The notes under the pieces were generated by a model. That model was not told the origin of the DNA, did no database searches, and worked only from the letters and a program-made list of their open reading frames with translations. The position numbers and the translations under genes are program-made. From JAIQFL01 sp035295745 (GTDB lineage: Bacteria; Acidobacteriota; Terriglobia; Bryobacterales; Bryobacteraceae), in the NCBI GenBank assembly GCA_035295745.1, contig DATGIL010000066.1, positions 24,893 to 88,892 on the forward strand: a stretch of DNA of 64,000 nt. The letters are read 5' to 3'. Below, in pieces: positions 54,962-62,125 of this stretch. Position 1 is the stretch's first letter; every line of letters starts with the position of its first letter.

Positions 54962-55350
54962 AGATGGGGGCTCTGCCCCCAAACCCCCGAGGTTTAGCGC
55001 TTTGTGGCCAGAATGGCTGGACTACAATGAAGGTACTTGAGCGGAGGATAGGGCAACGCAGAGGTGCGACCCGAGCGCCGGCTCAAGCGCCGGAATGGCA
55101 AGGGGTGGTCACGGCCACCCCACAACATCGGACCCGCCGATCCTTAATTAAGCTTATTGCGCGCGAAAAATGGTCTTGACAACTGGGTCCACTTTAACCG
55201 TCTAAGGGGGACCTCTCGAAACGCGCCGGTGGCCTCTCAAGCCCGGCGGTTGCCGCATTTTGCTGTCACATGAGCCAGTAGTCTATTGGCGAGAGGTGCG
55301 GGTGCCAGATTAGGAATGCAGAGTCGATCCGGTGCACGGCCTAACGGCCA
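54962..55350. other. Non-coding tail of the IS and flank
   Basis: No gene. The first 200 bp belong to the IS tail with several hairpins, including gggggctctgccccc just after the OrfB stop. From 55161 to 55350 the sequence contains cttgacaactgggtccactt and other simple stretches, with no homology I can name. Confidence 0.6.
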
Positions 55351-55986
55351 TCACGAATTCGCTGGTTCCAGGCCGATTCTGTCGTTGACTGCGTTTCGGA
55401 GTCGCTGTTTGCAGCCAAGGTACCGTTCCGTCGTTTGGACGCTCACGTGGCCGAGCAGGAATTGGATCTGTTCAGCTCCCCGCCGGCTTCGTGACACAGA
55501 CGCGCGCATGTGCGGCGAAGATCGTGCGGAGCCACATTCTCCAGACTAATTTTCGAACTTGCGGCCTTCACCACACCCCAGATAACCTTCGGGCTGAATG
55601 CACTCTTCCCAACTCGCTGGGCTTTGTTGATTGTTGATTGCGCGAAAGACGGGGCCGGCATTGATCTCGGCGGCATGCAACCAATCATCTACTGCCGCTT
55701 TGACCCAGTTGGGAATTGGCACGGTGCGCACGTGGCCGCCCTTGCCGACCAAATCAGCGATGACCCAATGATCTTCCCGCTGCTGCAATGTCTCCACAGC
55801 TAGGGCCGCTGCCTCCGCTCTCCTGAGGCCGCAACCCAGTAGAACGGCAACCATGGCGTAGTCACGCTTGCCCCGGAGACAACCGTTATTAAAGGCAGCG
55901 AGAAGTCGCTTGCCTTGCTCCGCGGTCAGCCAGTTGCCGATCCGGACGCCATGTTTCTTGACCCTTGACTCGGCGAATTCCCGCAG
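55351..55986 (-). pseudogene. Tyrosine recombinase (phage integrase family), frameshifted and 5'-truncated
   Basis: The open frame starts after a TAG at 55987-55989. Reading inward: HGVRIGNWLTAEQGKRLLAAF, then MVAVLLGCGLRRAEAAALAVE (Arg I), GKGGHVRTVPIPNWVKAAVDDWL and, after a shift, the HDLRRTCARLCHEAGGEL box (His/Arg II). A one-base loss there breaks the frame, and the end continues as EQIQFLLGHVSVQTTERYLG with the His and the nucleophilic Tyr. At least two frameshifts and no N-terminal SAM-like domain: a dead integrase. This sub-type is common near IS91-like elements in Acidobacteria, from memory. Confidence 0.88.
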
Positions 55987-56068
55987 CTAGATCTGGACTC
56001 AAAAGTCCACAATCCGCAGCTTCATACGCAAGCCGCCGAATCGCCGCAAGGCGGAGGTTGATGATTGG

Positions 56069-56465
56069 AATGACGCCTCAAAAAGCGTAAGTGTTGCGGA
56101 GACGACGGCCAAAGCGAACGGCCGCACTATACGCAACGCGGACCTGCTGCATCGGCTCAGTCTCGTCGAGCGAGTCGCGCAGCTAAGCGGGAACGTACGT
56201 TAACCTGATCGCATCCTCGCCAATGAGATCGCTGCTCACCAGGCGGAGCGGCGGCCGGGGGCCGGCGAAGAATGGCGTGCCGCAACCAAGCACCGCGGGG
56301 TGGAAATAGAGTCGATACTCATCAATGAGCCAAGGTCGGTGAGGCTTTTTGCCAGGTTTGGTCCGGCGACTGCAATCTCCCCAACGAGGGGGCTTTCATC
56401 CCGCGTATCGCCGCCTCGATGTCGTCCTCGACGAGTGTGGCGTTGGGGCCGACTGACTTCAGCGA
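56069..56465 (-). pseudogene. Degraded duplicate of the reductase segment at 60100
   Basis: About 397 bp matching 60100-60497 with scattered substitutions and at least one frameshift. It covers roughly the last 95 codons of the DHFR-like gene (stop at 56183) plus about 110 bp beyond. The match ends abruptly after gactgacttcagcga. No start or N-terminus remains. Confidence 0.9.
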
Positions 56466-56498
56466 GGCGATAGGACGTTACACAGAGATCCCTGCGCG

Positions 56499-56597
56499 AA
56501 CTGAGTCCGGCGAAGCTGGCCGGATCGCTATTGTGAGGGAACGATCAAAGCGTTAGCAGCAGGATTCCGGGTTCCATGCGTTTATGGGGAGTAATCG
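56499..56597 (+). repeat. 98-bp repeat, copy A, ending in the element motif
   Basis: Starts aactgagtccgg, contains gctggccggatcgctattgtga and agcagcaggattcc, and ends with cgtttatggggagtaatcg. The copy at 59787-59885 is in the same orientation. Similarity stops right after the motif in both, so the motif looks like one end of an element lying upstream of it. Confidence 0.9.
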
Positions 56598-56644
56598 CGG
56601 GTGGGAGAGAGAGGGCCTGCGGTCACCGGGGCGCGGGAGCGGAT

Positions 56645-56884
56645 TTACAGCCTCCTGCCTCGGGCCGACTGTCCAGACATAAGAAAAGTGCTTGGGAACC
56701 GTCCCGTCCGACAAAGTTTGAAGGTTCCAAAATCCTTGTACCAGTCCCCGTCCGGAACGTCAGGATCTAGTGACTTCCAATTGGCCAGTTCCAATAGATC
56801 TTGCATCGAGACTTTGCGTTCCTTAGCGCGATCGCGAAGATGCGCCCAGTCTTTTGGGAGGTTCTCCCATTGGATCTTGGGCAT
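56645..56884 (-). CDS. Small protein, partner of an RHH-like gene (79 aa)
   Basis: ATG at 56884, four bases after the stop of the upstream gene. The protein has a helical start (MPKIQWENLPKDWAHLRDRAKERKVS, in parts) and a conserved-looking middle DPDVPDGDWYKDFGTFKLC followed by STFLMSGQSARGRRL. I recall a family of small proteins with this WYKDFGxFK signature in many soil bacteria, sometimes beside RHH genes, but know no activity. A toxin-type role would be a guess. Intact. Confidence 0.65.
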   Translation of the reverse strand: MPKIQWENLPKDWAHLRDRAKERKVSMQDLLELANWKSLDPDVPDGDWYKDFGTFKLCRTGRFPSTFLMSGQSARGRRL

Positions 56885-56887
56885 GGT

Positions 56888-57203
56888 TCAACGGCCGAGG
56901 ATCAAAGCGCGGAACTCGTCCACCGTCCGATCCTGCGTTTTTGGATCGTCGTTGTGAAGATTCGCCTTGAGTTTTTTGAAGAACTCGCGCTTCCGCCTTT
57001 CCTGGCTTTCCGGGCCGCCGCACGAGTGCTGCAATCGCCTTGCTAATACTGGCGTCGACGGTCGCCGCGTATTTCTCTACCTGGTTGGCGACGGGCGGCG
57101 GCAGGCCGATCGTGTATCTTGTTGCCGGCTTGCTCCGCGTGTTGAGTTGGCCTTTTCCGCGGCGGACTCGCGAGTTCTGTTTCGGCACCTTGGCTTGAGG
57201 CAT
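56888..57203 (-). pseudogene. RHH-like DNA-binding protein, one frameshift
   Basis: Begins MPQAKVPKQNSRVRRGKG (basic tail) and TRYTIGLPPPVANQVEKYAATVDASISKAIAALVR, a ribbon-helix-helix shape. At about 57010 the frame breaks; in the next frame it continues ESQERRKREFFKKLKANLHN and ends DRTVDEFRALILGR with TGA at 56888. Restoring one base gives a single protein. This may be a true mutation or a sequencing error. It precedes the 79-aa gene by 3 bp, in the arrangement of a small operon. Confidence 0.75.
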
Positions 57204-57459
57204 ACATCATCAGAATGCATCACGGTGGACCGATTTGCCACAGAAGCGGCGCAGCCCGCCGGGAGGCCCACTGGAACGGCGAAGCTTCGAGGGAGCATGG
57301 CGCTTTTCTCGGTTCCCAATCCCGTTTGGCCGCTCAGCATCGGCTTCTTCCGAGCGGTGCCTGATCGAACGCACTGGCAAATTGGCGAGACGACGAGTTT
57401 GCCGCCAGTTTGACAAAACGCCGGATCATCGGCGCCCCGGCGCTCCCAGCTCTTTCCTC

Positions 57460-57489
57460 TTGACGATCTTACTATGCAGTAGTAAGATC
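57460..57489 (+). promoter_or_regulatory. BlaI-type operator inside a sigma70 promoter
   Basis: TTGACG (57460-57465), 17 bases, TAAGAT (57483-57488). A perfect 10-bp inverted repeat, gatcttacta (57465-57474) and tagtaagatc (57480-57489) with centre tgcag, covers the whole spacer and -10. It contains the tacta...tagta core seen in BlaI/MecI operators. The SD aggag at 57490 and ATG at 57501 follow at once. Confidence 0.88.
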
Positions 57490-57500
57490 AGGAGCAGCAT

Positions 57501-57902
57501 ATGAAGAGGCCCAAACTCGCCAAGCTCGAACTTCGGATTCTGGAAGCGCTGTGGGCCCATGGAAGGGCCACGATGCGGGAGATTCAGGAGACGTTTCCCG
57601 AACCGCGCCCTGCCTATACCACCATCACCAACACGGTGTACCGGATGGAAGCCAAACGGGCCGTAAGGCGAGTGAGGAAGATTGGAAACGCCGACATTTT
57701 CGAGCCGCTGATCGCAAAGGACGACGCGCGGGATGGGCTTCTCGATGAGATTTTGAGCTTCTTCGGGGGACGGCCGCAACCCATGATGGCGCAACTCATC
57801 GAGTCCGGCAAACTCACGCTTGACGACATACGCGAGCTCGAAAAGGCCGCCGCCGAAGCGGACCGCCAACGGAAGGCGGACAGGATACGGAAACCGAAAT
57901 GA
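57501..57902 (+). CDS. blaI: BlaI/MecI/CopY family transcriptional repressor
   Basis: 133 residues. Winged helix typical of the family: KLAKLELRILEALWAHGRATMREIQE, then TTITNTVYRMEAKRAVRRV and FEPLIAKDDARDGLLDEIL. The C-terminal helical part, about 40 residues, is the dimer and protease-sensitive region. It should bind the palindrome in its own promoter and repress the two-gene operon, and be inactivated by the membrane peptidase encoded next, with which it overlaps by 4 bp (ATGA). Confidence 0.93.
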   Translation: MKRPKLAKLELRILEALWAHGRATMREIQETFPEPRPAYTTITNTVYRMEAKRAVRRVRKIGNADIFEPLIAKDDARDGLLDEILSFFGGRPQPMMAQLIESGKLTLDDIRELEKAAAEADRQRKADRIRKPK

Positions 57903-59674
57903 CTACATCTTTCATCATCAACCATCTGTGGCAGTCCTCCTGCTTCGCACTTCTGGCGGGATTGCTGGCGTTTCTCCTGCGCAGGAATTCGCCAACGGTA
58001 CGCTACTGGGTTTGGATGAGCGCATCGCTAAAATTTCTCATACCGTTCGCGTTGCTGGTGAGCCTCGGAGGTGTGGTTCCGCGTCCAACCCGGCACCCGG
58101 TGCCCGTTGCGGCTCCTGTTCTTCCGAACGCCCTGGTTCAAATTGCGCGACCGTTTTCGCCAACTCTTAGGCCAACTGTTTCCGTGCATACCCCACTCGA
58201 ATGGGCGCCGTTTGCGATCGGTGTCGTGTGGGCCGTCGGGTTTTTGGCAATCATGCTGGGACGATGCCGCAGTTGGCTGGAGTTTCGAGCAGCGCTGCGA
58301 ACCAGTACGCCCGTTGAACTTCCGATCCCCATACCGGCTCTGATCACTCCTGGAGCCGAGGAACCAGGCGTCGTGGGTTTTCTGCGTCCGGTCCTGATTC
58401 TGCCGGCCAACTTCCTGGAACACCTGAATCCCCGGCAGCTTGGCGCGATTCTCACGCACGAACTTTGCCACGTGCGACGCCGGGACAATCTCTTCGCCGG
58501 CGTGCACATGATGGTGGAGGCGATCTTCTGGTTCCATCCGCTGGTGTGGTGGATCGGATCGCGCATGGTTGAGGAGCGCGAACTGGCGTGTGACGAAGAA
58601 GTTCTGCGAATGGGCTGCGAACCAGCGGACTACGTGGAAGGCATATTGAAGGTCTGCCGCCTCTACGTGGAATCCCCGTTACCCTGCATTTCGGGAGTAA
58701 CGGGCGCGGATGTGAAGAGGCGTCTCCGCGCGATCCTTGCGGGAAGCATTGCAGACGAGTTAAGCACTGCGAGAAAGATGGCTCTGACGGCGATCGGTCT
58801 GGCAGTTGTCGCGGCGCCCATCCTGATCGGCGTTCTGAACGCGCCTGCGATTCGCGCTCAAAGCCCGCCCGTAGCTACACCTAAATTCGAAGTAGTCTCG
58901 ATCAAACCGTGTGAGTTTCGGCAGTATACCATGTCCGATATGGCGCCTACTGGCAATTCCTCGCCCGGAAATCTCAGGACTGGCTGCTTTCCTTTGCTCA
59001 ATGCAAATGGCAGTGGTCTGATTCGGGGCGCATATGCATCGGACCCATTTACTCCGATCAACGGAGGTCCAACCTGGATGCGCTCCGCCGCTTATGAGAT
59101 CAATGCCAGGGCGGAAGGAAGTCCGAGCGTGAGGACGATGAACGGCCCAATGATGCGAGCGCTCCTGGAAGAGTATTTTCACCTGAAGATCCACCAGCAA
59201 ATCGCCGAGGGCCCGGTTTTTTTCTTAACCATCGCCCGTGGAGGGCCGAAGCTGCACTCGTTCGTTGCAGGAAGCTGCACGCCCTATGACAAGACTCCGC
59301 AAGACCCGCTCCCGCCGGGACAGAGCTATTGCAAAAACAATATGAGCCCCTCATCGTCGCCCGCCTACATCGAAGCTCAAGGGACGACACTCGATGACTT
59401 TTCCAGAATGCTTTTCGCGATCTTAGGCCGCCCGGTATTCGACAAGACCGGAATCGCAGGCCAATTCGATATTCGTATCGAGTTCTCGCGAGAGGGAACC
59501 AGGTTTTCCCCTCTTCGGCCAGCAGAGCCCGCCGACGGCAGCGCCCCGGCACCTGACCTGACGGATTCGATATTCGCTGTGGTCCAGGGACAGCTCGGCC
59601 TGAAGCTTGAACCGGCGAAAGGACCGGTTGAAACGTTCGTGATCGATCACATAGAGAGGCCCGCGGGGAACTGA
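57899..59674 (+). CDS. M56 (BlaR1-type) membrane peptidase fused to a TIGR03435 domain
   Basis: 591 residues. About four transmembrane segments (10-28, 40-60, 105-122, ~300). The M56 peptidase domain has the zinc site HELCH at 187-191 and the downstream EERELACDE with the third ligand; GFLRPVLILP and FWFHPLVWWIG are also typical. From ~328 the sensor is a TIGR03435 domain (KFEVVSIKP, MMRALLEEYFHLKIHQ, ILGRPVFDKTGIAGQFDIRIEF, ETFVIDHIERPAGN) instead of the penicillin-binding domain of BlaR1. It should sense an unknown periplasmic signal and release BlaI. Confidence 0.92.
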   Translation: MTTSFIINHLWQSSCFALLAGLLAFLLRRNSPTVRYWVWMSASLKFLIPFALLVSLGGVVPRPTRHPVPVAAPVLPNALVQIARPFSPTLRPTVSVHTPLEWAPFAIGVVWAVGFLAIMLGRCRSWLEFRAALRTSTPVELPIPIPALITPGAEEPGVVGFLRPVLILPANFLEHLNPRQLGAILTHELCHVRRRDNLFAGVHMMVEAIFWFHPLVWWIGSRMVEERELACDEEVLRMGCEPADYVEGILKVCRLYVESPLPCISGVTGADVKRRLRAILAGSIADELSTARKMALTAIGLAVVAAPILIGVLNAPAIRAQSPPVATPKFEVVSIKPCEFRQYTMSDMAPTGNSSPGNLRTGCFPLLNANGSGLIRGAYASDPFTPINGGPTWMRSAAYEINARAEGSPSVRTMNGPMMRALLEEYFHLKIHQQIAEGPVFFLTIARGGPKLHSFVAGSCTPYDKTPQDPLPPGQSYCKNNMSPSSSPAYIEAQGTTLDDFSRMLFAILGRPVFDKTGIAGQFDIRIEFSREGTRFSPLRPAEPADGSAPAPDLTDSIFAVVQGQLGLKLEPAKGPVETFVIDHIERPAGN

Positions 59675-59786
59675 CAGGATCGCCAGCGTGTCACCAGCAA
59701 CGCAGCTTCGGATCTCTGGACAGTCCGCCCGGGGCCGGCAGGCGCGGCGGCGACGATAGGGCCGGTCCGCGAGGAGCACTGCAGTG

Positions 59787-59885
59787 AACTGAGTCCGGGG
59801 AAGTTGGCCGGATCGCTATTGTGATGGAACGATACGGCGTGAGCAGCAGGATTCCAGGTTTCAGGCGCGTTTATGGGGAGCAATG
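59787..59885 (+). repeat. 98-bp repeat, copy B
   Basis: aactgagtccggggaagttgg to cgtttatggggagcaatgc, about 85-90% like copy A at 56499 in the same orientation by eye. The two copies flank the RHH-pair and BlaI/M56 genes as direct repeats 3.3 kb apart. Confidence 0.9.
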
Positions 59886-59951
59886 CCAGGCGATCGGGTC
59901 CAAAGTGCTTCAATCTGGTTATATTACTGGATATACGGGAAGGATCTGGCC

Positions 59952-60053
59952 TTGAGCACTTCACCGCAAAAACGAGCGCTGAAAAACTACCGGAAGCGTC
60001 TAAACCAGCGAGGGCTGGCTCGGTTCGAGGTTCTGGGTCTTGACGGAGATCGT
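59952..60053 (+). pseudogene. Antitoxin N-terminus, truncated
   Basis: LSTSPQKRALKNYRKRLNQR and RGLARFEVLGLDGDR match the start of a family of small antitoxins paired with PIN toxins, as I recall them. After GDR the similarity stops and unrelated sequence leads into the duplicated segment. The remaining ~50 residues are gone. A gggaagg stretch precedes the TTG. Confidence 0.55.
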
Positions 60054-60099
60054 CTCTGTAATCCCCGCGGTTTGCGCGTTAGACGGCCAAGTGGATCGA

Positions 60100-60497
60100 A
60101 ATGACGCCTCAAAAAGCGTAAGTGTTGCGGAGACGACGGCCAAAGCGAACGACCGCACTATGCGCAACGCGGACCTGCTGCATCGGCTCACTCTCGTCGA
60201 GCGTGTCGCGCAGCTAAGCGGGAACGTACGTTAACCTGATCGCATCCTCGCCAATGAGATCGCTGCTCACCAGGCGGAGCGGCGGCCGGGGGCCGGCGAA
60301 GAATGGCGTGCCGCAACCAAGCACCATGGGGCGGAAATAGAGTCGATACTCATCAATGAGGCCAAGGTCGGTTAGGCTTTTTGCCAGGTTTGGTCCGGCG
60401 ACTGCAATCTCCCCAACGAGCTGGGCCTTCATCCTACGTATCACCGCCTCGAGGTCATCCTCGACGAGTGTGGCGTTGGGGCCGACTGACTTCAGCG
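60100..60497. repeat. Source copy of the duplicated segment (pair of 56069-56465)
   Basis: Runs from aatgacgcctcaaaaagcg through the C-terminal ~95 codons of the intact reductase gene. Here the gene continues to its start at 60747, so this copy is the parent or the better-preserved one. Confidence 0.9.
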
Positions 60498-60747
60498 AAC
60501 GCGACACGACCCACTTCGGCTGGCGTCGCCATAGCGCCGCGAAGTCGTGGTCCTCCGCGTCCCAATCAGTGCGGTCTTCGTCCCAATAACGCATTATGTC
60601 GTACATGACGCGACCGCACACAAAGCCGGACTGGCCGCGCACTTGCGCGATTAAGTGACGAGACAGCGCGGGAGGGGGTGGTCCTATTTTCAGGTGGTCG
60701 ACGTAGCCGTCCAGGGACTGCTGCATTCCGAAAACGAGCTTTGCCAT
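60214..60747 (-). CDS. Dihydrofolate reductase / RibD C-terminal family protein
   Basis: 177 residues from the ATG at 60747 (ggag nine bases upstream). Motifs of the RibD_C/DHFR-like family: KLVFGMQQSLDGYVD at the start, SGFVCGRVMYDIMRYWDE, WVVSRSLKSVGPNATLVEDDL, MKAQLVGEIAVAGPNLAKSLTDLGLIDEY and FRPMVLGCGTPFF. These proteins bind NADPH; most stand-alone members have no proven substrate, and true folate reduction is unlikely. Its last ~95 codons are duplicated at 56183-56465. Confidence 0.88.
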   Translation of the reverse strand: MAKLVFGMQQSLDGYVDHLKIGPPPPALSRHLIAQVRGQSGFVCGRVMYDIMRYWDEDRTDWDAEDHDFAALWRRQPKWVVSRSLKSVGPNATLVEDDLEAVIRRMKAQLVGEIAVAGPNLAKSLTDLGLIDEYRLYFRPMVLGCGTPFFAGPRPPLRLVSSDLIGEDAIRLTYVPA

Positions 60748-61186
60748 GCTACAGAACTCCAAAGTTCTTCAGAGTAGCATGAGCCGGCGGTCCGCAGAAA
60801 TGAGATTGGACGATCCACGCGTCGCATTGCCGGTGTGACCAATAACCAGAGGTCCGCTTTTGGCTGGTTGCTGCCGTTGCGGAATGGGCAAGCTTTGAGA
60901 CACTGGCGTAAGGGCCTGAAATCAGGGCCCTCAGTCTCTCGAAAGTCGGACTCAAAATGTTGGCCAAATAGCGGTGGTCGCAGCGATGGCATCGCTCGCG
61001 ACCTTGTCGCGAAATTATGTCCTAAAAGGAGATGATGTTTTTCGCCATGGGGAATGGACAGCTGGCATTGGAACGGCCCACACTGACGTAAAGTCGCCAG
61101 ACACTGAGAAGTGCGGATGCCGCATTAAGAACGAGAAGTCGGCTTCCGAACTGGAAAGCGGACGGGCGACGGGCACCCAAAATGAC
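60748..61186. other. Non-coding stretch before the VapBC operon
   Basis: No gene supported. A strong stem gagggccc-tgatttca-gggccctt-like lies around 60917-60935 (gggcctgaaatcagggccc). Otherwise featureless, with many short frames on both strands that carry no motif. Confidence 0.55.
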
Positions 61187-61203
61187 GATGTATACTATAC
61201 ATC
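61187..61203 (+). promoter_or_regulatory. Palindromic operator over the -10 of vapBC
   Basis: gatgtata-c-tatacatc is a perfect 8-bp inverted repeat, directly followed by the ATG at 61204. TATACT inside it (61191-61196) can serve as -10, which would place the transcription start at or next to the ATG and give a leaderless mRNA. Autoregulation by the antitoxin fits this position. Confidence 0.65.
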
Positions 61204-61461
61204 ATGAGGCGGACGCAACTGTTTCTGGACGACCAGCTCTGGGGAGCGCTCCATGCGCGCGCCCGCAGCGAGAAGACGACGATTTCCGCGCTGGTCCGGC
61301 AGGCCGCGCGGGAGCGATACCTCGGACGCCAGGAAGCGCGTATGGTAGCGATGCAGAGCTTCGTGGGAATTCGAAAATCCCGCGCGAGGGCAGCCGACAG
61401 TAGCGAAGAAGTCAGCGAACTGCGTCGAGGCTCAAGGCTCGATCGCCTGGGCGACCGGTGA
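61204..61461 (+). CDS. vapB: VapB-type ribbon-helix-helix antitoxin
   Basis: 85 residues. The N-terminus is an RHH DNA-binding domain: RRTQLFLDDQLWGALHARARSEKTTISALVRQAARERYLG in consecutive blocks, with the beta strand RTQLFLDD and two helices. The C-terminal tail, acidic then basic, would wrap the toxin. It overlaps the toxin gene by 4 bp (GTGA). It probably represses its promoter through the palindrome next to its start codon. Confidence 0.85.
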   Translation: MRRTQLFLDDQLWGALHARARSEKTTISALVRQAARERYLGRQEARMVAMQSFVGIRKSRARAADSSEEVSELRRGSRLDRLGDR

Positions 61462-61835
61462 CCGTCCTTACCGATTCGGACATCCTGATAGAGGTATCGC
61501 GAGGCCGGGACAAGACCATGGTTTCGCAGTGGCTCGAGCTTGGTCAATCCGACGCATTGATCCTCTACTCCGCCGTCAGCGCCGCCGAACTCTGGGCTGG
61601 CGCTCGCCCGCCGGAATATGCCGCGCTCGACGCTCTGTTCGACGCTCTGCTCTGCGTCCCGATAGACGCCGCCTTGGGCCGTCGCGCCGGAGAATACCTG
61701 CGACGTTACCGCAAGAGCCACGCGGTTGAGCTGGGCGACGCATTGATCGCTGCCAGCGCTGTGGAGAGAGGAGCGAGGCTCTGGACGCGCAACCGCAAGC
61801 ACTATCCGATGCCGGAACTCGCTTTTTATGAATGA
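61458..61835 (+). CDS. vapC: VapC-type PIN-domain RNase toxin
   Basis: 125 residues from GTG 61458. The acidic PIN residues are all present: D6 and D8 in LTDSDILIEV, E44 in SAAELW, D94 in ELGDALIAASA, and the N112 region TRNRKHYP. VapC toxins cut tRNA or rRNA with a metal at this site; here the target is not predictable. Intact, so with VapB it should form a working toxin-antitoxin pair, unlike the truncated antitoxin at 59952. Confidence 0.9.
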   Translation: MTVLTDSDILIEVSRGRDKTMVSQWLELGQSDALILYSAVSAAELWAGARPPEYAALDALFDALLCVPIDAALGRRAGEYLRRYRKSHAVELGDALIAASAVERGARLWTRNRKHYPMPELAFYE

Positions 61836-62125
61836 GCGCCTGACACGACGCCGAACGACGCCCGATTACTCCCCATAAGTCGGCATCGCAACTGGAACGA
61901 GCCCGCGAAGGCCGGCACTTCCGCGGTTTGCGCGTTTTCTGTTAAGTTGACGCGAGGATGCAACTCTCCGGTGGTGGGTGGATCTACTCCAAATTCCGCA
62001 TCGCTCGGGCCGAGCAGAGCATAGACTGGCCGAGGCATCCTACCTTTCGGGAAGGGAGAAAAAGGCGGATCCGAGTCTTCCACGCCCTGCGTTCATGAAT
62101 GCGGCGGCTTCCGAGGAGGTAAGGG
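61836..62125. other. Intergenic region with inverted element-end motif
   Basis: Contains cgattactccccataa at 61863-61878, the reverse complement of the motif at 51731, 56579 and 59869. ccgcggtttgcgcgtt at 61921-61936 also occurs at 60065-60080. No gene is supported. Confidence 0.7.

Larger units (their letters stand above)
53771..55160 (+). mobile_element. IS3-family insertion sequence (boundaries tentative)
   Basis: Contains orfA and orfB of an IS3-type element. Candidate inverted ends: gcaataagct at 53771 and its reverse complement agcttattgc ending at 55160; the pair extends imperfectly over tcggcgg and further G-rich blocks for about 40 bases. They do not start with TG as usual for IS3, and no target duplication is seen, so one end may be rearranged. 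The ~200-bp tail after orfB contains stable hairpins (for example ggggtgg-tcacgg-ccacccc, 55102-55121). Confidence 0.65.

Noticed and set aside
53771..55160. Composite transposon built on the IS
   Set aside because: Only one IS copy is present in the window.
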